Source: Mauremys mutica (Eukaryota; Chordata; Testudines; Geoemydidae). Taken from it: a stretch of 64,000 nucleotides of DNA. The first letter of the stretch is position 1. Each line of letters begins with the position of its first letter. The notes below the pieces were generated by a model. The model made no database searches, was not told the origin of the DNA, and was given only the letters and a program-made list of their open reading frames with translations. Shown piece after piece: positions 9,027 through 18,580 of the stretch. The stretch spans positions 191,203,415 to 191,267,414 of the forward strand of contig NC_059074.1 of the NCBI RefSeq assembly GCF_020497125.1. The letters run 5' to 3'. Position numbers and translations under genes: made by a program.

Positions 9027-11655
9027 GTAATCTCAGTATCTGCAATATTTCTTGAACTCCTCTATATTTACTGTAGGGAATACCCTGAATGCTGCAAATA
9101 CTTAGTTACCTAAGACAATTGGCAAGTTTAAATGCTACCACTTTACAGCCCATACATCCTTGTTAATTTATTACTTATATAAATTAACTATTGACATGAT
9201 GCTGAGAACATATTAGAGGCCTCGTTAAATAAACTGATCTAACATCTGTAAACCTAGGTCTAACATAGATGTCATGTTGCTCCCTCTTCAAAAGTGTTAA
9301 TAAATCCTAAATGTATTTTCAAGCGATTTTTATATTGTGATTTAAATGACTTCCAACATTTCAGCAATGTCTGTCTTCCCTAATATTTAGGGCAGTGAAC
9401 ATTTTCATTTCCTGAAATGTCTTGTATGCCATTAATATAGTCATGCCTAGAGCTAGGCAAATAACGCAAAAAGAAGTATTCATGAATATTTATTTCCTAT
9501 CATTTATATACACGTAACAGCTATATGTACAGAACAATGCCTATTCAGAGCTCTAGGTAGATATGACATATTTAAAAACACAATCTAAAACACTGCAACC
9601 AGAAGCCTTATATTCCCAAGCACTAAAAATTGCTATCTGGAAAATAAAATCCAGAGCCATACGATAGCCCATTTTACCACCAATAAGATTTACTGATCTA
9701 AAGTCCATTGAAGTCAAGGTGAGTCTTTCCATTGACTTCACTAACTTTGCATCAGGCCCTAAAAGCCCAGGAAGATAAATAGGTTTTGCACAAGCCTTAA
9801 AAGACATGTGAAGTGTTTTAAAGTGATAGGAAGATTTTTGTTTGTTGGATGACAAAAACTGAGACCTGATGATCAGTAAATCTTATTGGCAGCATGGCTG
9901 AAACATTTTACTTACAACAAACAGCTCTTCTTTTTATCAGGGAAAAACTTATTCACAAATCCATTATAGGTAAGGCCCCTGGCAGCTGGTAGCTTGGCTG
10001 CCTGCTTGTCAGCCCTGAACATTAATGACCATAATATAGTTACAGCAAAATGTTTGGTTATCAAAAAATTTAATGGGCATAACATAATACTTGAGTGCTT
10101 ATATTGTTCCAGCAGATTTTTCTTGAACAAATAGGTCTTCTCTGGCTTTTCCAAATTACAGTAATTAATAAAGTTTCATTATTACTTTTCCATGATTTTC
10201 CATGTCTTGTCCGCAACTCAGCCGCAATTATTTGACAATCATCCCACGATTCAAGTTGGGCTTTGATTATAGGAAATTTTATAAATTACCTGCATGAAAA
10301 TGACTTGCTCTCAATTAGTTTCAGTATTCTGAGCACATAAATCAGAACAAATGGCCAGATGTTTAGAAGAGCCCAGTCTGGTCTGGATACATTGACCAAG
10401 GAAAAGTAAGGCAGGTGGTACAATTTTTCCATTCATTAAATATAAAGAGCATAATTCGTTCCAAGAATCTGCTTAATATTTTTTCCGATACATTTTTTCA
10501 TTCTGCTGAAACCTTATTGTTGAGTTTGACGTCATATAACCTGTCATCACCACAACTTTACCATGGCAACCCATTATCCTACATAGCCTTGTAAAGCACA
10601 CATGAATATGGTACTGTCCCTATGCATACAAAGTTTTAATTTAGGTTGGTATTCAATTCTGTCAACTGATGAAGTGCAGACACAAACTGACGCTGACATA
10701 TGGCGTGGAGGGAGATATGTCCTGTTTATTCTCCCAATGCCAAGGCACTTTGGGCAAGTGAAGTAGGTGATGTGCTGTGCCTATATGTTGGAGAACATTG
10801 GTTGTATGTTTCAGTTTTAACTCTGAATTACCTTTCACTCTTTAAAGTTACAACAATATTGTAACGCAGTTGTTTGTGTCTTAGCTTGGTAAAAGGACAA
10901 AGAAACAAAAAGACTTCCTTGCAATACTGTCCACATTTTCAATAGAGCTCAGCTCCCATTTAGGTACTTAAATAAGGGCCAGATTTGGAACTGCTGAATG
11001 TCGAGCTTTTCTGAAAGTCTGGCTGTATCATTTAAGTGCCTAAATGAGATCTGAGTAATCTTTATAATCTGTCTTGGTGTTAGGTTTAATCTGTGGACTA
11101 AAATGTAGCACAGCAGCATAAAATAAGGGCTAAATCCTGGATATAGAGTAAAGTCCCTGTAAAAGGGCTTAGACACCATGCAAAATAGCTGAGGGATGGA
11201 ATCCACCCCACGGTGCCTGTGCAAATGGCTACAGCTAGTAGTACAGGCCATGGGGAAGAGTGTCAGGCATGGTCTGTTGTATCTGTGCAGGCTTCTGTGC
11301 CTTTGTTGTTTCTGCACATTGCAGATGCTGTTGTGGAGAGCTGAGATTTCCTGTGGCATACAGAGAGGTTGCTAAATCCCCTTGTACAAGGTCAGAAATT
11401 ATGTGCCTTCACTTCCGACCTTAGGTTTTGAAACTGATCATGGGGCTCTCACTAGCCCATATGGATTCCCAGGAACAGCATTTAGCCATGAAGGCCCATC
11501 CTGGTCCCCGCTGAAGTCAAGGAAAAGAGCGCTTTATTCTCACTTCACTTACTGCTAGCTCCTCTTTGCTTTTGCCACCCATGAATAACAATCTACAACT
11601 GAGCCATTTTTATAGCATGTCGTGTGGGGCCTCAGAAAGGAAAAGGTTGAGAACC
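9027..11655. other. No gene seen; one short palindromic repeat
   Basis: The region is mostly AT-rich and looks unique. 9697-9765 is a small palindrome built on 'attgaagtcaa/ttgacttca'. 10942-11060 is another, with 'agctcagctcccatttagg' at the left and 'catttaagtgcctaaatgaga' at the right; the same family recurs at 36470-36615. Open frames at 9553-9855, 9912-10154 and 10949-11359 on the minus strand have no recognisable domain. Confidence 0.45.
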
Positions 11656-11659
11656 CCTT

Positions 11660-12880
11660 GCCAAGATGCAGGATTTGTGGTGGCTAAACCATGCAAGACA
11701 GTTGGCTATCCAGCCTCCTTTTGAAAACCTCCAGTGAAGGAACGTCCACAACCTCCCTAGGCTGTCTGTTCCATTGTCCTACTGTTCTTACAGTTAAGAA
11801 GTTTTTCCTGAGACTTAATCTAAATCTGCTGTGCTGTAGTTTGAACCCATTGCCTCTTCTCCTGCCCTCTGTGGCAAGAGAGAACAACTTTTCTCCATCT
11901 TTTTAATGGCAGCCTTTCAATTATTTGAAGACAGCTATCATGTCCTCTCTTAATCTCCTCTTTTCTAAACTAAACATACTCAGTTCCTTCAGCCTTTCCT
12001 AATATGGCTTCCATTCCATCACTTTGATCATCTTTGTTGCTCACTTCTGGATCCTTTCCAGTTGCTCTACATCCTTTCTATACATTAGTGACCAAAATTG
12101 GACACAGTACTCCAGCTGAGGCCTAACCAATTCCAAGCAGAGTGGTATTATCACCTCCCATGACTTGCATGCTATGCCTCTGTTAATGCAACCTAAAATT
12201 GCATTGACTTTTTTTTTGCAACGGCATCACATTGCTGAGTCATGTTGAGGTTGTGATCCACCACAAGTCCCAGATCCTTCTCAGCAGTGCTGCCGCCAAG
12301 TCAGTTATCTCCCAATATGTATTTGTGCATTTGCTCCTTCCTTAAGCGTAGCACCTTACAGTTGTCTTTCTTGAATTTCATTTTGTTGTTTATATCCTAG
12401 TTCTCCAATTTATCAAGATCCCTCTGAATTTTAGCTCTATCCTCCAAAGTGTTGGCAACCTCCCCCAGCTTTATGTCAGCTGCAGATTTGATCACTATGT
12501 TCTCTATTCCTATATCTAGGTCATAATATTGATGTTAAACAACGGAACCCAAACAGATCCCTGTAGAACCCCATTACTCTTTGTTTGTGGTTGTTTAACC
12601 AATAATGTATCCACTTAATGGTACTTCTGCCAAGCCCACATTTTTCCTGCTTACTTATCAGAATGTCATATGGGATTGTGTTAAAAGCCTTGCTAAAGTC
12701 CAGGTATATTATATCCACCACATTCCACCTATCCATCAAACCAGTTACCCTGTCAAAGAAGGAAATCAAGCTGGTTTGGCATGTTTTGTTCTTGGTAAAT
12801 CCGTGCTGGCTGCTAGTGATTACCCCTTCGTCCTCCAGGTATTCACAAATTGGCTTTCCTGATTGACTTATATTGGTTGC
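11660..12880 (-). mobile_element. CR1 LINE, reverse transcriptase C-terminal part plus 3' region
   Basis: On the minus strand a 205-residue frame (12521-13138) contains reverse transcriptase in its second half. QHGFTKNKTCQTSL lies at residues 111-124 and YLDFSKAFNTIP, the motif A aspartate block, at residues 145-156, followed by WIHYWLNNHKQRVM. The frame's first 90 residues look like unrelated flank. Below 12520 the 3' coding end and untranslated region follow, with 'actccagctgaggcctaacc' and 'cagttaagaagtttttcc' blocks typical of CR1. The terminal CR1 tail is missing or starts near 11690. This subfamily is distinct from those at 540 and 48003. Confidence 0.9.
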
Positions 12881-14054
12881 TGGGCCAATACTCTGACAAG
12901 AATCAGCCGCAACATGTTGTTCTCTGGTCCCGCATAGCAACACTACCTGACATCCCTGCTCCATCTCTGTAGAAAATTCCCTATTGCTAGGAAGGAAGGA
13001 GTAAGTGATGTAGAGCTGGGTATTCTCATTTTCTGCCATCTGGGGTTCCCCCACACTAAGGTACCCAATGGCATCTTTGAGGGCATCTTTCCAGCTGCTT
13101 TGCCCTGCAAATATTTCAGGATTAAATTTCCACTGCAAACAGACATGTGTATTGTCACTTCCAAAAGCAAGCTAATTCAGTGCTAACACCAAAAGGCCGA
13201 AAGGCCAGATTCTGCTCTTTATGACGTGGGTGTAATTGACTGCAGATTGACTGACTGCATTGGTTTACACTGGTAGCAGTGAGTAGAATTTGGCCCTAGA
13301 AAATTACAAGGTACTATAAGAAAAAGAAACACTACTGGTCATCAATAGTGATCAAGAATAGATTTTAAAGGGGCAATAATTATGATTTCCAGCCACCAGT
13401 TACACCACTTTTCACTAACATGGCTGCCTGTCATAGGCTCAAGTTATAAGCATTTTTAAAAAAAAAAATGAGAGAAAACAATACATGTCACAATTTAGGG
13501 TGAGAATTGCCTCCTGTCTTGCAAACTCTTATACCGCTGGACTGAGAGAAATGGCTGCTGGTTTCTTTTAACATGTTACATTATATTCTCATTCACTACA
13601 GCTTATTGTGTTTGTATCATTTTCATCCATCAGCAAATATTCTCAGAGCTCTCTTGCATCTCTTCTTCCCATAATTTTTGAAGTTCTTGCAAAATGGATT
13701 TTTCTCACCATTACCACATTCTGAATGAGCCATGAACATCACATTAAAAATACATGGCTGACTGCAGTGTGGTCACCTCTTTTCAAAGTCCCCCTGAAGC
13801 ATTAGGGCTGCAGTGGCATTATTCTTATGATGCATTGTAAAACCATATGATTTATGTATGTTTCTGTAAGCATAGACACATGCTCTAATATTCCCTTAAT
13901 GGAACAGAATAGGAGTGGGAATGAAAGTGGTGATGCCTGAAAATGGGTAGGCAAAAATAAGATGTAAATTGGTGTTCAGATTCAATTTACAGCATTAGGT
14001 AGTAAAGACCATTGTATAGTAGGATTTGCCTTTAAAAAAGTTGTTAGTATGTGT
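12881..14054. other. No gene seen; short palindrome at 13196-13310
   Basis: Nothing here has coding support. 13196-13310 is a short palindromic repeat with GGCCAGATTCTGCTC at the left and GAATTTGGCCCTA at the right, enclosing 'ggtttacactggt'. This is the small MITE type listed at 37503-37580. An A-run lies at 13458-13468. Confidence 0.45.
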
Positions 14055-14059
14055 GTGTG

Positions 14060-14745
14060 TGTAGCGGGGTGGTTACCCGCTCCTGGCCTGACAGGGTTAA
14101 AAACAGCCCTGGGAGAGGGCTGTGGCAGGGGAAAAGCTGGGCTGATTGAGGGAAGCAGCCTCAGCTGGGGGCCATGCTCCAATCAGGATCCAGCTGGCCC
14201 TATAAAGGCCAGTGAAGCCAGGAGTTGACAGTCTCCTCTAGCTGTGGAGGAAGATGGGCCTGGCTGCTGGGGTACCAGAGAAGGTACCTGGAGTGGAGCA
14301 GGGCTGGGGGAAGGCCAAGGGAGCCGGGGAGCTCTGGCCTGGAAACTCCCAGGCTGCGGCCTAGTACAAGGCCAAATAGGTACTGGGGTTGCAGAGGCAG
14401 CCCAAGGCTAGGCCGAGGCAGCAGGTCCAAACCCTCCTTGCCAGTGATGAGTAGCTTATACTGCAGTCTGCCCCAGGGAGCGGGGGCTGGTTGGTGACTG
14501 GCAGTAGCCTATGACTGAGGCGAGGTGGGGATAGAGGAGCGGGGGTTCCCTGGGGGAGGGGAGACCCAGTGAGACTGTGGGGTACTGCAGGGGGCAGCAC
14601 CCTGGTCTGAAAGGGGCACTGGGGTCCTAGAGGGACTCGAGACCAAGCAGGACACCAGCCTGCAGAGGGTGCTCCTGGATCAAAGAGCTAATTTCCAGGA
14701 TGACCAACAGGAGGCGCCGCCGGGGTGAGTCTGTGCCCTGTTACA
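14060..14745 (+). mobile_element. Solo LTR with 5-bp target duplication
   Basis: The block starts TGTAGCGGGG and ends CTGTTACA, so it has TG...CA boundaries with a TGTA/TACA inverted tip. It is flanked by GTGTG at 14055-14059 and 14746-14750, a 5-bp duplication, as made by many retroviral and Gypsy-type integrases. The left duplication lies in a GT microsatellite, so chance could contribute. A TATA box sits at 14201-14207. No internal region or second LTR follows, so I call it solo. The reading frames of 60-90 residues inside have no meaning. I cannot tell Gypsy from endogenous retrovirus. Confidence 0.8.
14201..14207 (+). promoter_or_regulatory. TATA box inside the solo LTR
   Basis: TATAAAGG occurs about 140 bases into the LTR, which suggests the U3/R boundary lies a little downstream. 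A CCAATC-like motif (14179-14184) stands about 20 bases upstream. Activity is not testable from sequence. Confidence 0.55.
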
Positions 14746-14750
14746 GTGTG

Positions 14751-15118
14751 ATTATGTTAATACCTAGCACAGATCCACAGCTGCTGAGCTACGCCACAGC
14801 TTTTAAACAGTCCCTTGGATTGGAGGTAACTCTTTAGTGTGCCAGACTGGCCCCCGCCCCCTGGGGTCCCAGTTCTCCTTAAAGGTAAGCCAGGTGGTCT
14901 CAACACCGCTGAAACTGAACCTCTGAACTCCTGCTTCTCACTGTGAGCTCTGCTCAGTGGGTCCAACTGAGATAGCCTCTGAACTGGAGTCTTTCACCCT
15001 TGTCAGGGATCAACATACCTCAGCAAGTATTTGTAGTGACACCAGGCAGACTTTTCAAAATAAGGTCACAATTTATTAGTCACCTGGCCTACAGAATCTG
15101 AAAGGCCTTGTGTTAATA
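14751..15118. other. No gene seen
   Basis: This is spacer between the solo LTR and the next element. I see no supported feature. Confidence 0.4.
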
Positions 15119-15630
15119 CAGGAACACTGGAACTGGGGGGAGGCCAAGGGAGCCATGTCCCCACCTTTTGTTGGCCCCAAACTGCAAGTTTTGGGCAGGT
15201 GAGGAGCAGTGCAAGCAAGGGCTGCACTCCACAGTGGGGAAGCTGATGATCAGCTCCCCTGCCCTGAAGCATGGCTTCTGCCTGCGGTGCCAGTGCCTTC
15301 CCAGTGGGGGGCGATGGGGGAAGCTGTTGTGGGCCTTAGCCCCCCCATTCCATGAGGCTGCACCCCTGGCTCCTCCTCTTCTCCCTGAGGCCCCACCCCC
15401 TAATCAGGCCAGAAGCCGGAGCTGAGCCATGGTAAGAACTCTCCAGGGAGCCCAGGCCACTGTGGGGAGTCCCAGACCCACCATCTGTCCTGGGCAGTGG
15501 GCCAGGGTGCCTGAGAGCAGCCCCCGGCCAGTGTCCCCCACCCCTCAGAGGGGGGTGGGGCCTCAGGAACGAGGAAAAGCAGGGGTGGGGCCTCATGGTT
15601 CCCCACTTCACTGAGGTTCCAGTGCTCCTG
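15119..15630. mobile_element. GC-rich element with CAGGA-type inverted ends
   Basis: The left end CAGGAACACTGGAACT (15119-15134) and the reverse complement of the right end, CAGGAGCACTGGAACC, match at 14 of 16 positions. The flanking 8-mers match only in part, so a hAT origin is inference. The interior is GC-rich with 'ggtggggcctca' motifs. Overlapping frames on both strands are composition artefacts. Confidence 0.55.
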
Positions 15631-15798
15631 GATTAGCATAGATAAGCAAAGGTTAAGACATACTCCATACTGCCTAAAGCCAGGGCTCCATTGAGCCATG
15701 CTGCTCTAGGACCCATCTTGGTTTCTTTTCTGTCTGTCTCTCTGTCTCTCAGTCCCAGGTATGAGCTGCTGTCTCCCCACAAAGACCAGTTCTTAACA

Positions 15799-17096
15799 TA
15801 CCGTATTTATCGGCGTATAACACGCACAGGCGTATAACACGCACCTTCATTTTAAGGGGGAAATTTCAGGAAAAAAACTTACCGGTAAATTTCAAATAAA
15901 GCTCCGGGCCCAGCAGAGGCAGCTGACCTGAGCCTGGAGTTTGCGGCCCCGCCCCCTCCCCACGTGGCTCTGAGCGGGAAAGAGCTCAGCCCCCTCCGGA
16001 GCCATGCGGCTGCTGCGCTGTGAGCCGGGTCGGGTCGGGTCGGGTGGGGGCGGGGGGGGGCTCGGGCCCGCGCCGCTCGGGTCTCGGGGGGTGGGGGCTC
16101 GGGCCCGCGCCGCTCGGGTCTCGGGGGTGGGGGCTCGGGCCGCGGGCCGGGTCTCGGGGGGTGGGGGCTTGGGCCGCGCCGCTCGGGTCTCGGGGGAGGG
16201 GGGCTCGGGCCGCGGGCCGGGTCTCGGGGGGTGGGGGCTCGGGCCCGCGCCGCGCGGGTCTGGGGGGGTGGGGGCGAGGGCCGCGGGCCGGGTCTCGGGG
16301 GATGGGGGCTCGGGCCGCGGGCCGGGTCTCGGGGGGTGGGGGCTCGGGCCCGCGCCGCTCGGGTCTGGGGGGATGGGGGCTCGGGCCGCGGGCCGGGTCT
16401 CGGGGGGTGGGGGCTCGGGCCCGCGCCGCTCGGGTCTCGGGGGGTGGGGGCTCGGGCCGCGGGCCGGGTCTCGGGGGATGGGGGCTCGGGCCGCGGGCCG
16501 GGTCTCGGGGGGTGGGGGCTCGGGCCGCGCCGCTCGGGTCTCGGGGGGTGGGGGCTCGGGCCGCGGGCCGGGTCTCGGGGGATGGGGGCTCGGGCCGCGG
16601 GCCGGGTCTCGGGGGATGGGGGCTCTGGCCGCGGGACTCGTCTCGGGGGGGGTGGGCTCGGGCCGCGGCGCTCGGGTCTCGGGGGGTGGGGGCTCGGCCG
16701 CGGGCGGGGTCTCGGGGGATGGGGGCTCGGGCCGCGGGCCGGGTCTCGGGGGATGGGGGCTCGGGCCGCGCCGCTCGGGTCTCGGGGGGCGGGGGCTCGG
16801 GCCGCGGGCCGGGTCTGGGGGGGTGGGGGCTCAGGCCGCGGGCCGGGTCTCGGGGGGTGGGGGCTCGGGCCCGCGCCGCTCGGGTCTCGGGGGGTGGGGG
16901 CTCGGGCCGCGGGCCGGGTCTCGGGGGGTGGGGGCTTGGGCCGCGCCGCTGTGGGGGACGGGGGCTAGGGCCGCGCTGCTCGGGAGCCTAGAGCCGGCCC
17001 TGGGTACATGGTTATATCGGCGTATAACACGCACACATCATTTGCCCCCTATTTTCAGGGGAAAAAAGTGCGTGTTATACGCCGATAAATACGGTA
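15799..17096. mobile_element. TA-flanked element with long inverted ends, expanded by a minisatellite
   Basis: After TA (15799-15800) the left end reads CCGTATTTATCGGCGTATAA and continues into 'cacgcac'. The right end is its exact reverse complement, followed by TA (17095-17096). Just inside the left end 'ggcgtataacacgcac' repeats once; just inside the right end the same motif occurs in direct orientation at 17016-17033. A TA duplication suggests the Tc1/mariner superfamily, but the terminal sequence does not let me assign a family. Between the ends lies a short unique GC-rich part (15900-16020), then the tandem array. The perfect ends imply a fairly recent insertion or strong constraint. Confidence 0.8.
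16054..16985. repeat. G-rich minisatellite, about 27 units of 35-38 bp
   Basis: Two unit types alternate irregularly. A 35-base type contains CGGGCCGCGGGCCGGGTCTC. A 38-base type contains CGGGCCCGCGCCGCTCGGG. Both end in a G-run of the form GGGGGGTGGGGG or GGGGGATGGGGG. I counted about 27 units by their shared GGGCTCGGG junction. The array is dense in CpG, unlike its surroundings. All three plus frames stay open across it, giving apparent proteins of 245-413 residues that are Gly/Arg-rich periodic artefacts. Confidence 0.9.
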
Positions 17097-17429
17097 GTCA
17101 CCTTTGTTCTCCAGCTCAGGCCTTGGCTCTGCTTCCCTGCAGGGAGGTGTGTGCGAGAGAATCTCCTTCCTCTTGGCTGTTGGTTACTAGGTGTGAATGT
17201 CCCAGTCAGTGGCATTCCCCATTGTCTTTCCAGATCTTCCATTGATATGGGTTGGTTTCATCCATTCCTTAACGACCCTTTCATACCACTACAAATGTGA
17301 CGAGTTTGGTCACAGAGATCCCCTTGGGACTGTCACCTGATGTGCTGAAACTACCTCTCAGTCTGTTTTCCCTGCCAGCTTGGGACCCCAGAACCCTGTT
17401 TTGTTGAGCCATACATGCTGCTCCCCTGC
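17097..17429. other. No gene seen
   Basis: This is spacer between the TA-flanked element and the LTR-like repeat. No feature is supported. Confidence 0.4.
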
Positions 17430-18580
17430 AACACAGACCCAGGGTCTAAACCATGCCCCCAAAGCTGCAGGCTTTAACTGAAAACCAGTCAGCAGGTATT
17501 CCTGTCTCCAGCACCTAGACACCCAGCTCCCAATCCAAATCCATTTTACTCTGTATAAAGCTTATACAGGGTAAACTCATGAATTGTCCGCCTTCTATAA
17601 CAGAGATATGCACAGCTGTTTGCTCCCCCAGGTATTAATCACTTACTAAGTGTTTATTAATAAACAAAAGTGATTTTATTAAGTATAAAAAGTAGGATTT
17701 AAGTAGTGTCAAGTAATAACAGACAGAACAAATTTCAGAGTAGCAGCCGTGTTAGTCTGTATCCGCAAAAAGAACAGGAGTACTTGTGGCACCTTAAAGA
17801 CTAACAAATTTATTGAAGCATGAGCTTTCGTGAGCTACAGCTCACTTCGTCGGATGCATAGAATGGAACAAAGTAAGCTACCAAGCAAAATAAAACAAAA
17901 CACGCAAGTCTAAGCCTAATAAATTTAAGAAACTGAATACAGGTAAATCTCACCCTCAGAGATGTTCCAATAAGCTTCTTTCACAGACTAGACTCCTTGT
18001 TAGTCTGGGACCAATCCTTTCCTCTGGTACAATTCTTGTTAGTTCCAGCTCAGGTGGTAACCAGGGAATTTCTCATGACTGCAGCCTCCTTTGTTTTGTT
18101 CCACCCTCTTTTATGACTTTGGCACAAGACAGGAACCTTTTGTCTCTCTGGGTCCTCACCCCTCCTTCTAAATTGAAAAGCACCATGTTTAAGATGGCTT
18201 CCAGTACTGGGTCACATGTCTTGAGACCCCAAGCCTCCATTCTTTCTGGCCCAACTCACAGGAACACGGGAAGGCTTACAAGTAAACAGAGCCATTTACA
18301 ACCAACTGTCCTGGTCAATGGGAGCCATCAAGATTCTAAACCACAATTAATGGCCCACACTTTGCATAATTACAATAGGACTTCAGAGTAATACTTCATA
18401 TTTCTAGCTTCAGATATGAGAATGATACATTCATACAAATAGGACGGGCACACTCAGTGGATTATAAGCTTTGTAATGATACTTTACAAGAGAGCTTTTG
18501 CATGAAGCATATTCCAGTTACATCATATTTACACTCATAAGCATATTTCCATAAAACGTATGGAGTGCAACGTCACAGCA
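17430..18580 (-). mobile_element. LTR-like dispersed repeat, interrupted once
   Basis: I recognise this AT-rich stretch as a repeat common in turtle sequence. Examples are the segments around 'taataacagacagaacaaa' and 'gcataattacaatagg'. On the minus strand it would begin TGTGACGTTGCACTCC at 18578. It has no coding part. It is cut by the insertion at 17733-17865. Assignment to an LTR class is from memory and not proven by visible paired LTRs. Confidence 0.45.
17733..17865. mobile_element. Short insertion of the 'gcagccgtgttagtct' family, with 7-bp duplication
   Basis: The insert starts TTTCAGAGTAGCAGCCGTG and ends GGATGCATAGAATG. Both sides carry GAACAAA (17726-17732 and 17866-17872), a 7-bp direct repeat. 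The flanking sequence reads through sensibly when the insert is removed. It contains the complementary pair 'gagctttcgtgagctacagctc', which is partly palindromic. A related sequence lies at 29068-29205. The superfamily is unknown to me. Confidence 0.7.

Noticed and set aside
12521..13138. A 205-residue host protein
   Set aside because: Its second half is CR1 reverse transcriptase and its first half is unrelated flanking sequence.
16054..16985. CRISPR-like array
   Set aside because: Units are directly adjacent with no spacers, and the DNA is vertebrate.
15900..17000. CpG-island promoter of a host gene
   Set aside because: The CpG-rich DNA is bounded by transposon ends and TA duplications, and no gene follows. 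It could still act as one, but the sequence does not show it.
16004..17245. Apparent Gly/Arg-rich protein of 413 residues, with 323- and 245-residue relatives in other frames
   Set aside because: All three plus frames are open because the 35-38-base G-rich units lack stop codons. The peptide is a periodic artefact of the minisatellite.
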